From positions 38,448-102,447 of the forward strand of contig CAKOUU010000003.1 of assembly GCA_934120675.1 (NCBI GenBank): a stretch of DNA of 64,000 nucleotides, written 5' to 3'. The DNA comes from an uncultured Clostridia bacterium (GTDB lineage Bacteria; Bacillota; Clostridia; TANB77; CAG-508). The translations under genes and the position numbers were made by a program. Position 1 is the stretch's first letter. Every line of letters starts with the position of its first letter. This document shows positions 26,809 to 35,594 of the stretch, piece by piece. The notes beneath the pieces were generated by a model. It was given only the letters and a program-made list of their open reading frames with translations. It searched no databases and was not told where the DNA came from.

Positions 26809-27930
26809 TTATTTATTAATATTATTTTCAAAACTATCAACATTGCTTTGAGAACCATTATGTACAAATAAATTTTTAATATATCTGAAAATAGCTAAAA
26901 ATTTAGAAGTTTTCTTTTTAATCAAATACATAGATGGGTCAGTAGGAACATTCTCCAATAAATTATATTTATCTTCCAAATCCATCATTTTATCAACATA
27001 ATAATCATTAAAGAAAGTATATCCATCAGTAGAACCTAAGTAATCTTTAAAATTATATAATTTTCTTCTATAAGTTTCAATATCCTCTAAATCATTAATT
27101 TCAAAAAATACTTTATCAAAATAACTTGAAACAATAAGATTTTGAGTTTTCATAAATGTTAATGTTATACTATCTTTCAAAGAATTTATCTTTTTAATCA
27201 TATTATCAACTTTTTTATTTCTATCATCAACTTGAATAATTTTATTATTAATTTTGATAATCTCTTCTTCAGCCATTAAAATTTTATCAATATTATCTTG
27301 GATATGCATAAAGTTTTTATAACCAACAATTTCAATAAATTTATTTTTAAAAGTATCATTGCTATTAATAGTACTTTCAAATAAAACATCTTCTCCAACA
27401 AGATATGCGAGTTGGTTAACAAGACAACACTCCAAAGGATAATAAGAAGGACTATTTGTTTCAAAAGTGATATTGAAATATTTTACATATTCTTTAGGAA
27501 TACCTAAAACCTTAGATGCCATAAGTTGTACAGCAGCTTCATTTAAACCTAAACCATATATTTTAAATTCTGTATAATCACACAACCCCATACGTAATAA
27601 ATAATTCTTTTTATCTTTTATTTCCTGAATATAATGTATACATTCATGAATAGCAAACTCTTCTAAATCCTCGTCAGCAATATGATTATTAAAATATATA
27701 GAGGTATTTTTATAAAAGTAATTTGCCTCTGCCATTCCTTCAGGCATTTTTGCAATATACATATCTAATCTTGATAATCTAATAAATAAATCATTTTGAT
27801 TAAGATTAAAATCAGGAAAAGTTTCGCATAATCTAACAGCTACATTTCTTGCTATAGAGTTGACTTTTAGTGTATTCAATTTTTTAATGACTATTATACC
27901 ATCTTTTTTTAAATCTGATTCTACGCTCAT
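26809..27930 (-). CDS. Unknown protein with HExxH zincin-like motif, 373 residues
   Basis: I do not recognise the family. Residues 95-99 are HECIH, flanked by hydrophobic residues as in a zincin active-site helix. Residues 129-135 (LNEAAVQ) contain a Glu that could be a third zinc ligand, as in gluzincins. The middle (about 215-260) is Lys- and Glu-rich and probably coiled coil, and the C-terminus is basic (KKKTSKFLAIFRYIKNLF). There is no signal peptide and no clear membrane helix, so it is probably cytosolic. AAGGAG precedes the ATG. A metallopeptidase role is inference from the motif only. Confidence 0.55.
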   Translation of the reverse strand: MSVESDLKKDGIIVIKKLNTLKVNSIARNVAVRLCETFPDFNLNQNDLFIRLSRLDMYIAKMPEGMAEANYFYKNTSIYFNNHIADEDLEEFAIHECIHYIQEIKDKKNYLLRMGLCDYTEFKIYGLGLNEAAVQLMASKVLGIPKEYVKYFNITFETNSPSYYPLECCLVNQLAYLVGEDVLFESTINSNDTFKNKFIEIVGYKNFMHIQDNIDKILMAEEEIIKINNKIIQVDDRNKKVDNMIKKINSLKDSITLTFMKTQNLIVSSYFDKVFFEINDLEDIETYRRKLYNFKDYLGSTDGYTFFNDYYVDKMMDLEDKYNLLENVPTDPSMYLIKKKTSKFLAIFRYIKNLFVHNGSQSNVDSFENNINK

Positions 27931-28129
27931 AAATTTCTCCTTAAAAAATCACTAAATATATTATACAACAAAATACATAAAGGAATGTTACAGAAATGTT
28001 AAGAAAATATTAAGTTTTTGTTACATTAACTATTGTAAACCCTTAAGGTGGCAACTTGCACACAAATTTTTTTAAGCTGTGAACTGTAACCTAAAATAGA
28101 AAAAATATTTGTTTTCAAGTTCAAAAATA

Positions 28130-28158
28130 TTGATAAATCTTTTAAATTAATGTATAAT
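28130..28158 (+). promoter_or_regulatory. Promoter of lepB
   Basis: TTGATA (28130-28135), 17 bp, TATAAT (28153-28158). Confidence 0.75.
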
Positions 28159-28192
28159 ATACAAGATAAAAAAAGTTAGGAGATAGATACAA

Positions 28193-28831
28193 ATGAATGA
28201 AAAAGTAAAAGATATATTAGAATGGATATACTGCATAATAATAGCAATAGTATTAGCCTTATTATTTAGATATTTTATAGGAACACCAACAATAGTAAAA
28301 CAGGTATCAATGTACCCAACATTGGTGCAAGACCAAAGATTGTGGCTAAATAGATGGGGAAGAACAACTAAGAAAATGCCAAACAGAGGAGATATAATAA
28401 CATTTGAAGCACCAAGCAAAAAGACATATACATATAATGAAATTGACCAATCAAATCCGGTAGCAAAATATGAGAATGAACCAACAAGTTTATGGGGAAA
28501 ATTTACATATTATGTATTGGAAATAGGAAAAGATAGTTATATTAAAAGAGTCATAGCATTGCCAGGAGAACATGTTGAAATAAAAGATGATAAAGTTTAT
28601 ATAAATGGAGAAGCACTACAAGAAGATTACCTTCAAAGTGGTATAGTTACAGATTTAATGGGAGCAGGATTTGACGATTTTGTAGTTCCAGAAAATTGTG
28701 TATTTGCAATGGGCGATAATAGAAATCATAGTACAGACTGTAGAGCCTTCGGATGTATACCATTAGAAAAAATAGAAAGCAAAGTTTGGATAAGAATTTG
28801 GCCATTAAATCTATTTGGAAAAATAAAATAA
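28193..28831 (+). CDS. lepB: Signal peptidase I
   Basis: A 212-residue membrane protease that removes signal peptides from exported proteins. One N-terminal membrane helix (residues 10-29) is followed by the catalytic Ser39 in QVSMYPTL and Lys118 in YIKRVIALPGE. The late box is MGDNRNHSTDCRAFG, with Cys where many relatives have Ser. An insertion between the serine and lysine boxes (about residues 75-105) is somewhat long. It has its own promoter and is followed by holB on the same strand. Confidence 0.93.
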   Translation: MNEKVKDILEWIYCIIIAIVLALLFRYFIGTPTIVKQVSMYPTLVQDQRLWLNRWGRTTKKMPNRGDIITFEAPSKKTYTYNEIDQSNPVAKYENEPTSLWGKFTYYVLEIGKDSYIKRVIALPGEHVEIKDDKVYINGEALQEDYLQSGIVTDLMGAGFDDFVVPENCVFAMGDNRNHSTDCRAFGCIPLEKIESKVWIRIWPLNLFGKIK

Positions 28832-28890
28832 GAATATTTAAATACTTTAATAGTAAAACAATTTACTAAGAACAAAAAACAGGAGATAGG

Positions 28891-29781
28891 ATGTTTAATA
28901 ATATATTAGGAAATGATAATATAAAAGAGTTGCTAACAAATGCAGTAAAAAATAATAAAGCATCACACAGCTATATGTTTGTTGGAACAGAAGGAATTGG
29001 AAAGAAATTAATAGCAAAAGAATTTGCAAAAATGATTTTGTGTACTGACGAAAATAAATATTGTGGCAGATGCAAATCTTGTGTTGAATTTGATAGCAAT
29101 AATAATCCGGATTTTCGAATAATCGAGCCAGATGGAAATAGTTTAAAAATAGAACAGATAAGAGAATTTCAAAATAAAGTTGCAGAAAAGCCTATCATTT
29201 CAAATAGAAAAGTTTATATAATAAATGATAGTGATAAAATGACTACTGAGGCTCAAAACTGTTTGCTAAAAACATTGGAAGAACCACCAGAATTCGTTAC
29301 TATAATTCTTATAGGTTCAAATGAAAGTGCATTTTTGGATACTATAAAATCAAGATGTATGATATTGCGTTTTAACAAAATATCAGATGAAAATATTATA
29401 AAATTTTTAGAAGAAAATTATCAAACTAAAGTAAATAGTCAAATTATGTTAGAAGCATTTCAAGGTAGCATTGGAAAAGCTATTCAATTGCAAGACAAAC
29501 AAGAAGAATACGAACAAATAGAAAATGTTATTGTAAATTTAGAAAATAGAGATAAAATAGATACTTTGAATAATGCAGAAGCTATCTACAAAGCAAAAGA
29601 AGAAAAATTTGAAATTCTAGATTATATAAATATTATTTTGTTAGATTTGGCAAAAAAATCTAGCAAATATGCAATGTGCATAAATATTGTTGAAGACACC
29701 AAAAGAAGGTTGCAGTCAAATGCAAATTATGATATGAGTATAGACAATATGTTGCTTAAATTGTGGGAGCAAGTAAATTAG
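28891..29781 (+). CDS. holB: DNA polymerase III delta' subunit
   Basis: A 296-residue clamp-loader AAA+ subunit. The Walker A-like motif GTEGIGKK (near residue 32) and the zinc-finger cysteines CTDENKYCGRCKSC (near residues 50-63) are as expected, followed by SDKMTTEAQNCLLKTLEEPP and the sensor SRC motif (IKSRCMILRF). In Firmicutes holB is commonly next to the PSP1 gene (ricT/yaaT), and that order is kept here (holB-ricT-ferredoxin). AGGAGATAGG precedes the ATG. Confidence 0.93.
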   Translation: MFNNILGNDNIKELLTNAVKNNKASHSYMFVGTEGIGKKLIAKEFAKMILCTDENKYCGRCKSCVEFDSNNNPDFRIIEPDGNSLKIEQIREFQNKVAEKPIISNRKVYIINDSDKMTTEAQNCLLKTLEEPPEFVTIILIGSNESAFLDTIKSRCMILRFNKISDENIIKFLEENYQTKVNSQIMLEAFQGSIGKAIQLQDKQEEYEQIENVIVNLENRDKIDTLNNAEAIYKAKEEKFEILDYINIILLDLAKKSSKYAMCINIVEDTKRRLQSNANYDMSIDNMLLKLWEQVN

Positions 29782-29893
29782 AGACGGAATGTAAAAGTAA
29801 GTAGAAACAGTTAGATTTTACAATAAATATAAAATGTATAGGATGAAAAAATACATAAGACAGAAAATAAAAATAAAGAAAGGAAAATCAAAC

Positions 29894-30820
29894 TTGAAAA
29901 ATATAGTAGGAATAAGATTTAAGAAGTTAGGAAAAATATATTTTTTTAATCCAAAAGGAATAAAAGTTCAAAAAGGAGATAAAGTAATAGTAGAGACATC
30001 TCAAGGTGAAGAATATGCAGAAATATTAATTCCAAACAGAAATGTTGAAGACGAAAAAATAGTAGCTCCATTAAAAAAGGTACTAAGAATAGCTACAAAT
30101 AGAGATATAAAAAGACACGAAGAATGCAAAGAAATAGAAAAAGAAGCATTTAAAGTATGTGAAAAAAAAATAAAAGAACACAAATTGAATATGACTCTTA
30201 CAGAAGTTGAATGCAAATTTGATAATAGCAAAATATTATTTTACTTTACAGCAGATGGTAGAGTTGATTTTAGAGAATTAGTAAGAGATTTAGCTGCAAT
30301 TTATAAAACAAGAATTGAACTACGTCAAATAGGCGTAAGAGATGAAGTAAGAAGAATAGGTGGAAATGGAGTTTGTGGTAGAGAACTATGTTGTTGCACA
30401 TTTTTAAACGATTTTGAGGCAGTATCAATAAAAATGGCAAAAGACCAAAATATCTCGTTAAATCCATCAAAGATTTCAGGAAACTGTGGAAGACTTATGT
30501 GTTGTTTAAAGTATGAGGACGAAGCTTATTTAGATAAGTTGAAAAATCTACCAAATGTTGGAGCAATTGTTAAAACAGAAGATGGAATTGGCGAAGTTGA
30601 CAACATCGAAATTTTAAAAGAAAAATTAAGAATAAAGTTTAAAGGCGAAGATGGTTATACATATAAAAAATATGATGCCAAAGATGTATTAGTAATAAAA
30701 GATGTTGCTAGAGAACAAGTTGATGAAGAAGAAATTCAAAATAAGAAAGAATTAGAAGAACTTGAAAAACTAGAACAAGAAGACAAAAAAGTTTTAGGAG
30801 GTGAGAAAAATGGCATATAA
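29894..30820 (+). CDS. ricT: PSP1-domain protein RicT (YaaT)
   Basis: A 308-residue protein of the PSP1 family. In B. subtilis RicT works with RicA and RicF in mRNA maturation (RNase Y complex) and in sporulation and biofilm control. The cysteine-rich core is GGNGVCGRELCCCTFL and SGNCGRLMCCLKYE, consistent with an Fe-S binding role reported for the Ric complex. I choose TTG 29894 because LKNIVGIRFKKLGKIYF is the family N-terminus and GAAAGG lies 10 bases before it; ATG 29834 has no ribosome binding site. Its C-terminal tail is acidic and Lys-rich. The last 11 bases overlap the ferredoxin start. Confidence 0.9.
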   Translation: MKNIVGIRFKKLGKIYFFNPKGIKVQKGDKVIVETSQGEEYAEILIPNRNVEDEKIVAPLKKVLRIATNRDIKRHEECKEIEKEAFKVCEKKIKEHKLNMTLTEVECKFDNSKILFYFTADGRVDFRELVRDLAAIYKTRIELRQIGVRDEVRRIGGNGVCGRELCCCTFLNDFEAVSIKMAKDQNISLNPSKISGNCGRLMCCLKYEDEAYLDKLKNLPNVGAIVKTEDGIGEVDNIEILKEKLRIKFKGEDGYTYKKYDAKDVLVIKDVAREQVDEEEIQNKKELEELEKLEQEDKKVLGGEKNGI

Positions 30821-30980
30821 AATTACAGATAAATGTATATCTTGTGGAGCTTGTGCAGCAGAATGTCCAGTAGGATGCATTTCACAAGGTGAAGATAAAT
30901 TCGTTATAGATTCATCAGCATGTATTTCTTGTGGTACTTGTGCAGGAGTTTGCCCAGTTGGAGCACCAGAGGAAGAATAA
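30810..30980 (+). CDS. 2[4Fe-4S] ferredoxin
   Basis: A 56-residue electron carrier with two classical cluster motifs, CISCGACAAECP and CISCGTCAGVCP, separated by 18 residues, as in clostridial ferredoxins. The start ATG overlaps the end of ricT by 11 bases, and its Shine-Dalgarno AGGAGGTGAG lies inside ricT, so translation is coupled. It is a plausible partner for the pyruvate:ferredoxin oxidoreductase encoded a few kilobases downstream. Confidence 0.93.
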   Translation: MAYKITDKCISCGACAAECPVGCISQGEDKFVIDSSACISCGTCAGVCPVGAPEEE

Positions 30981-30982
30981 AA

Positions 30983-31021
30983 ATAACGGGATTTAGGGGC
31001 CACCACTCCAAATCCCGTTAT
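30983..31021 (+). terminator. Terminator-like hairpin after ferredoxin, related to the GGGATT repeat family
   Basis: Arms ATAACGGGATTT and AAATCCCGTTAT (12 bp, perfect) around a GGGGCCACC core. The arms resemble the palindromic repeat family of this window, but the core differs. Confidence 0.65.
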
Positions 31022-31025
31022 ATTT

Positions 31026-31060
31026 ATATATTAGGAAAGTTATAAAATTTCCTAATATAT
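31026..31060. promoter_or_regulatory. 13-bp palindrome before the LysR gene
   Basis: ATATATTAGGAAA and TTTCCTAATATAT are exact complements around a 9-base loop, ending 35 bases before ATG 31096. This could be the autoregulatory site of the LysR protein or a second hairpin ending the ferredoxin transcript. Confidence 0.45.
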
Positions 31061-31095
31061 AAAATAAAAAATTGAAAATGATAAGGAATATAAAA

Positions 31096-31968
31096 ATGAT
31101 TGATTTAGAACTATATAAAATATTTGTAATTGTAGGAAACGAATTAAATATTACAAATGCAAGTAAAAAATTAAATATATCTCAACCTGCTATAACAAAA
31201 CACATAAAGAATTTAGAAAATATTTTAGGTGTTAAATTATTTAAAAGAAATAGTAGAGGCTTGACGTTTACAGAAATGGGAAAAAATTTATATGATAAAT
31301 TAAAAGAGCCAATTAATAAAGTAATAGAAGTAGATAATCAGTTTAATCAAAATGAAAAAATTGTTATTGGATCACATAATCATTTATTAAATATTATTTT
31401 TGGTGAAAGTATAAGTGAATTTTGTCTAAATTATCCAAATGTAGATTTGGATTTAATATGCTTAGAAACAAAAGCAATGTTAGAAATGTTAAAAAATAAA
31501 GAAATAGATATAGTATTTTCTAAAGAAGTTAAATATTTTAAATCAAGAAATATAAAATATTTACATTTAGGATTCTTAAATGATATATTTATAGCAAATA
31601 AAAATTCTTGTTTTGAACATAAAATATTTGATAAAACATGTTTACAAAATTCTACAATATATGTTCCAAGAAAATATGCTCAAACAGTAATGAGATTAGT
31701 AAAAGAAACTAATGGCATAAAATTAGATTTAAAAAATTCAAGTTACAATACTATTTTGGAAGTCGTAAGTAAAAGCGAAGCAGTAGGTTTTGTAACAAAA
31801 GAATATATTGACAATAAAGATTTGGAAAAATATAATTTGATAGAATTAAAAAACAATTTAAATCTTGAACCAGTTAGTTTTGGAATTTATTATTGTATGG
31901 ATAAATACAATAAAGTGAGCAATCTAATAAAAATTATAAAGGGACAATTTAATAATAAACAGCAATAA
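31096..31968 (+). CDS. LysR-family transcriptional regulator
   Basis: A 290-residue regulator. The N-terminal winged helix (residues 1-62: LNITNASKKLNISQPAITKHIKNLENILG and LFKRNSRGLTFTEMG) is typical of LysR proteins, followed by a periplasmic-binding-like effector domain (IVIGSHNHLLNII, DLICLETKAMLEML, DIVFSKEVKYF). ATG 31096 fits the family start and has AAGGAA 8 bases upstream; the TTG at 31072 is not needed. No divergent target gene is present, so the regulon is unknown. The downstream unknown gene at 32091 lies on the same strand. Confidence 0.9.
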   Translation: MIDLELYKIFVIVGNELNITNASKKLNISQPAITKHIKNLENILGVKLFKRNSRGLTFTEMGKNLYDKLKEPINKVIEVDNQFNQNEKIVIGSHNHLLNIIFGESISEFCLNYPNVDLDLICLETKAMLEMLKNKEIDIVFSKEVKYFKSRNIKYLHLGFLNDIFIANKNSCFEHKIFDKTCLQNSTIYVPRKYAQTVMRLVKETNGIKLDLKNSSYNTILEVVSKSEAVGFVTKEYIDNKDLEKYNLIELKNNLNLEPVSFGIYYCMDKYNKVSNLIKIIKGQFNNKQQ

Positions 31969-32090
31969 AAAGATATAACTTATGGTTATATCAAAGACAC
32001 AAAAATGTATTTCAAAAATATAGTAATACATGTTATAATAATTATGTAAAAAATATATAAATAAATGGTTTAGGAAAGGAGAACAATTTA

Positions 32091-32912
32091 ATGCGGGAAT
32101 ATTATGGAGAGTTAATTGATGGTAATAGTTACAGAGATGATAAAAGGCACAAAGCTATTCCATTGAAAAAGGGAGGATTTAATTTTGAACTTAATAATGA
32201 TACGGAATATTTATTAAAAGTTAGCATTGGACATGAAAATAGTTATGAAAATCAAAAATTAATAGAACCAAAAGGAAAAATCTTTATTCGGATTAATAAT
32301 TATATGGTAGATATTTTTGTATCTACTAAAGAGAATGGGGGAATGAAGTGTAACTTTACAATTGAGGCTGGATGTATGGTTAAGAGAAATGCTGATAAAT
32401 ATATAGTTGGTAAACCATATATTGTACCAATTTTTAAGAATGGTAAAGTAACGATTGTAAATTGTAAAGATTGCAGACCTAATTTGGGAGTAAAAACTAA
32501 ATATAAGATTACTACATTGAAAAATGCAAAACGAAAGCTAGAAGTTCGTAATTGTTCACCGTATGATATTATTATTTCAATAAATAATAATATCATTCAA
32601 AAAATCGAGGGAAGAAAGGTAAATAAAGAACCTTCTTCAAAATATATAAAAATTCCTGAAAGTGGAATTTTGTATATTGATACTTTGTCAGAAGAAATAT
32701 TTTGGAAGGATGAATATAATATTTATGGAGATTCAATAATTAAAGTTAATGGCTGTCAAGTAGAATATACTGAAAAAAGTGCTACGAAAGTTACTATTCC
32801 TGGACCGGGAAGTACTGAACCATATATCCATCATTTATATGTATCTCCTAATGATAAATATTTTAAATCAATTGATATATGGTATAATACTATAGACTTT
32901 AGATTTGATTAG
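32091..32912 (+). CDS. Unknown protein, 273 residues, with two in-frame CGG codons
   Basis: I do not recognise this family. It is a soluble, beta-rich looking protein with no signal peptide, membrane segment or known catalytic motif; it contains several cysteines (for example NCKDCRP near residue 126). AAAGGAG stands at good spacing before ATG 32091. It carries CGG as codon 2 (32094) and codon 67 (32289), both read straight; a +1 shift at either would end the protein within a few codons. The CGG use suggests a foreign origin. The next gene converges, with a shared terminator between them. Confidence 0.6.
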   Translation: MREYYGELIDGNSYRDDKRHKAIPLKKGGFNFELNNDTEYLLKVSIGHENSYENQKLIEPKGKIFIRINNYMVDIFVSTKENGGMKCNFTIEAGCMVKRNADKYIVGKPYIVPIFKNGKVTIVNCKDCRPNLGVKTKYKITTLKNAKRKLEVRNCSPYDIIISINNNIIQKIEGRKVNKEPSSKYIKIPESGILYIDTLSEEIFWKDEYNIYGDSIIKVNGCQVEYTEKSATKVTIPGPGSTEPYIHHLYVSPNDKYFKSIDIWYNTIDFRFD

Positions 32913-32962
32913 TCTTAAACTTGAAATATTGTATAGTGCTATATATTTAACCTAAACCACAA

Positions 32963-32994
32963 AACGATAGGTTGATTTTTAACCTATCGTTTTT
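32963..32994. terminator. Bidirectional terminator before the por operon end
   Basis: An 11-bp stem (AACGATAGGTT with AACCTATCGTT) flanked by A4 and T5 serves the convergent genes. Confidence 0.85.
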
Positions 32995-32997
32995 GCA

Positions 32998-33948
32998 TTA
33001 TTTATTTGTAATTTCTTCCAAATCCAAAAGCTCTTGCCATCTTTTATCAACTTCTTTTTGGAACTCTTCAATCATCCACTCATTACCAGGTTTAAACATA
33101 TGCTTAAATCTCTTTTGAGGTCTCAAGAATTCTTCAATAGGAAGTTTTTTAGCAGGTTTATAAGAAATATGATAAACACCGTCAACAACTTCATATAAAG
33201 GCCAATAGCAAGTTTCAACAGCCAATTTATTAATTTTCATTAAATCTTCTGTTGCATAACCCCAACCTCTAGGGCATGGAGCCATAACATTTAAAAATGT
33301 TGGACCTTCTGTATAAATTGCTTTTTCAGCTTTCTCATATAAATCTTTCATATTGTTTACTGCAATTGATTGAGCAACATATGGTAAGTGATGTCCTACC
33401 ATTATTTTTGTTAAATCTTTTCTTGACTGCATTTTACCAGGGATGACTTTTCCAGCAGGTGAGGTAGTTGTGTCAGCAAATTTTGGTGTTGCAGATGAAC
33501 GTTGAATACCTGTATTCATGTATGCACCATTGTCATAGCAAACATATAACATGTCATGTCCTCTTTCCATTGCTCCTGATAGTGATTGTAAACCAATATC
33601 ATAAGTTCCACCATCTCCACCAAATGCGATGAATTTTGTGTGTTCATCTTCTGGTAATTTTCCTTGTTTTTTTAGTGATTTGTATGCAGCTTCTACTCCT
33701 GATAAAGTAGCAGATGTACATTCAAATGCTGTATGGATAAATGAATCTGTCCATGCTGTGTATGGGTAAATAAATGTTGATACTTCCATACATCCAGTTG
33801 CAGTTGATATTACTGCGTGGTCTTCTTCTTTTAGTGCTCTTAAAATGTGTCTTGCAACAACAGGTGCCCCACATCCAGCACACATTCTATGACCTTCTGT
33901 AAATCTTGAAGGCTTATTTGCAACTATTTCTTTAACATTATATGCCAT
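32998..33948 (-). CDS. porB: Pyruvate:ferredoxin oxidoreductase, beta subunit
   Basis: A 316-residue thiamine diphosphate-binding subunit of the four-subunit enzyme that converts pyruvate, CoA and oxidised ferredoxin to acetyl-CoA and CO2. The cluster-ligand region MCAGCGAP near the N-terminus, the TPP motif GGDGGTYDIG ... NGAYMNTG, and CPRGWGY are all visible. It is the last gene of a porC-porD-porA-porB operon, 2 bases after porA. A related 2-oxoacid (for example ketoisovalerate) enzyme is possible from sequence alone, but pyruvate is the most likely substrate. Confidence 0.92.
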   Translation of the reverse strand: MAYNVKEIVANKPSRFTEGHRMCAGCGAPVVARHILRALKEEDHAVISTATGCMEVSTFIYPYTAWTDSFIHTAFECTSATLSGVEAAYKSLKKQGKLPEDEHTKFIAFGGDGGTYDIGLQSLSGAMERGHDMLYVCYDNGAYMNTGIQRSSATPKFADTTTSPAGKVIPGKMQSRKDLTKIMVGHHLPYVAQSIAVNNMKDLYEKAEKAIYTEGPTFLNVMAPCPRGWGYATEDLMKINKLAVETCYWPLYEVVDGVYHISYKPAKKLPIEEFLRPQKRFKHMFKPGNEWMIEEFQKEVDKRWQELLDLEEITNK

Positions 33949-33950
33949 AA

Positions 33951-35141
33951 CTATTTTGCCTCCTTTCTTAAGCCTAAATATCTATAAGGATTTTCAACTT
34001 TTCCGTCTTTAGCAATTTCAGCTAAATCTGCATAAACTGAATTGATTTCTTTTTCTGTTGTGTCTCTACCACCAATTCCATAAACATAATTAACAACCGG
34101 AACATTTTGTTTAGAAACATACATGCTAGAAACAACATCTTCAAATAAAGCACCACCGATAGCATTTAAAGAATCAGACTTATCTAATACTGCAACAGCT
34201 TTTAAATGTGACAATGCTTTTGCAACTTCTTCACCTGGGAATGGTCTGTAAACTCTGATTTTTAATAAACCAGCTTTAACACCTTGCTCTCTTAATTTAT
34301 CAACAACGGCTTTTGTTGTACCAGCAGTTGAGTTCATACAAACAATTGCGATTTCTGCATCATCTAATTTATATTCTTCAAATAAATCATAATGTCTACC
34401 AGTCCATTTTTCAAACTCCTTTGAAACATCTAAAATAACTTGTTTTGCAGCTTTCATAGCATTTCCTTGTTGAGCCTTGTGTTCAAAAAGGTAAGCTTGT
34501 AAATCTAGTGGACCAATTGTCATTGGTTCTTTTTTATTTAATAAATAATGTTCAGGGTGATATTCACCAACAAATTTTTTAACATCTTCGTCATTTTCTA
34601 ATTCAATATTTTCAATTGAATGTGATGTTATAAATCCGTCTTGACAAATCATAATTGGAAGTTGAACATTTTTATTTTCAGCAATTTTGTGAGCCATTAA
34701 GTTATTATCATAAGCCTCTTGATTATTTTCTGAAAATAACATTATCCAACCAGCGTCACGAACACCCATTGCATCTGAATGGTCATTGTGTATGTTAAGT
34801 GGACCAGATACGGCTCTGTTAACTAAGTTCATAACAATTGGAAGTCTTAAACTTGAAGCAATGTAAATCATTTCCCACATTAAAGACAAACCATTTGCAG
34901 ATGTAGCAGTCATAGCTCTTGAACCAGCGGCTTCAGCACCAATACAAGCACTCATAGCACTATGTTCACTTTCAACAGCAACGAATTCAGTATCAACTGA
35001 ACCATTTGCAACAAATGTTGAAAAATATTGAGGAATTTCAGTTGATGGTGTGATAGGGAAAGCAGCAACAACATCAGGATTAATTTGTTTCATAGCAGTT
35101 GCAACAGCTTCATTACCACTTAATCTTTCTCTTATACTCAT
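33951..35141 (-). CDS. porA: Pyruvate:ferredoxin oxidoreductase, alpha subunit
   Basis: A 396-residue subunit carrying the pyrimidine-binding domain (AAFPITPSTEIPQYFS, EFVAVESEHSAMSACIGAEAAGSRAMTATSANGLSLM) and the transketolase C-terminal-like domain (GLLKIRVYRPFPGEEVAKAL). It follows porD with a one-base TAATG overlap, which implies translational coupling. It works with porB (TPP), porC (gamma) and porD (ferredoxin-like) in central anaerobic carbon metabolism. Confidence 0.93.
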   Translation of the reverse strand: MSIRERLSGNEAVATAMKQINPDVVAAFPITPSTEIPQYFSTFVANGSVDTEFVAVESEHSAMSACIGAEAAGSRAMTATSANGLSLMWEMIYIASSLRLPIVMNLVNRAVSGPLNIHNDHSDAMGVRDAGWIMLFSENNQEAYDNNLMAHKIAENKNVQLPIMICQDGFITSHSIENIELENDEDVKKFVGEYHPEHYLLNKKEPMTIGPLDLQAYLFEHKAQQGNAMKAAKQVILDVSKEFEKWTGRHYDLFEEYKLDDAEIAIVCMNSTAGTTKAVVDKLREQGVKAGLLKIRVYRPFPGEEVAKALSHLKAVAVLDKSDSLNAIGGALFEDVVSSMYVSKQNVPVVNYVYGIGGRDTTEKEINSVYADLAEIAKDGKVENPYRYLGLRKEAK

Positions 35142-35443
35142 TATTCAGCACCTTCTTCCTTCATAACAATTGCACCAAATGGGCATGCTTTAGCACAAAC
35201 ACCACATCCTTTACAATAATCATAATTAAAATCTTCTCTTTTTAAAGAACCTTTGCAAACAGGAATACTATTATCTGGACAAACAGGGTAGCATAATCCG
35301 CATTGTTTACATTTTTCTTCTATCCATACAGGTTTAACACTTCTCCAGTCACCAGTTTTAAATTCTCTGGCATTACCTGCTTCATATATATTTCCACCTA
35401 TTGTTAAATCTTCCATAGGTGTTGTTTTATCTATATTTGACAT
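35141..35443 (-). CDS. porD: Pyruvate:ferredoxin oxidoreductase, delta (ferredoxin-like) subunit
   Basis: A 100-residue subunit with two [4Fe-4S] motifs, CKQCGLCYPVCP and CKGCGVCAKACP, that pass electrons from the TPP centre to ferredoxin. I choose ATG 35443 (MSNIDKTTP) because the GTG three codons upstream is part of the AAAGGTG Shine-Dalgarno. A triple palindromic repeat fills the gap between porC and porD and may lower or stabilise parts of the operon mRNA. Confidence 0.93.
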   Translation of the reverse strand: MSNIDKTTPMEDLTIGGNIYEAGNAREFKTGDWRSVKPVWIEEKCKQCGLCYPVCPDNSIPVCKGSLKREDFNYDYCKGCGVCAKACPFGAIVMKEEGAE

Positions 35444-35462
35444 TTTTTTCACCTTTCCTTGT

Positions 35463-35594
35463 AAAAAATCGGGATTGGGGGACGGGTCTCTAGTCCCGAT
35501 TTTTTAAAATTTTTTAGGGATTGGGGGACGGGTCTCTAATCCCGAATTTTTAAAAATTTTTTAGGGATTGAAGACCCGTCCCCAAATCCCGTTA
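35463..35594. repeat. Three palindromic repeat units, GGGGACGGGTC family (copies B1-B3)
   Basis: Units at about 35463-35505, 35516-35546 and 35563-35591 each have GGGATT ... AATCCC-type arms (with small changes) around the GGGGACGGGTCTC core; the first two have the same orientation and the third is reversed. They sit inside the por operon and abut the porC stop codon. Confidence 0.85.

Noticed and set aside
30983..31021. Counting the hairpin after ferredoxin as a full member of the GGGGACG repeat family
   Set aside because: The arms match, but the core reads GGGGCCACC, so I list it as a related terminator only.
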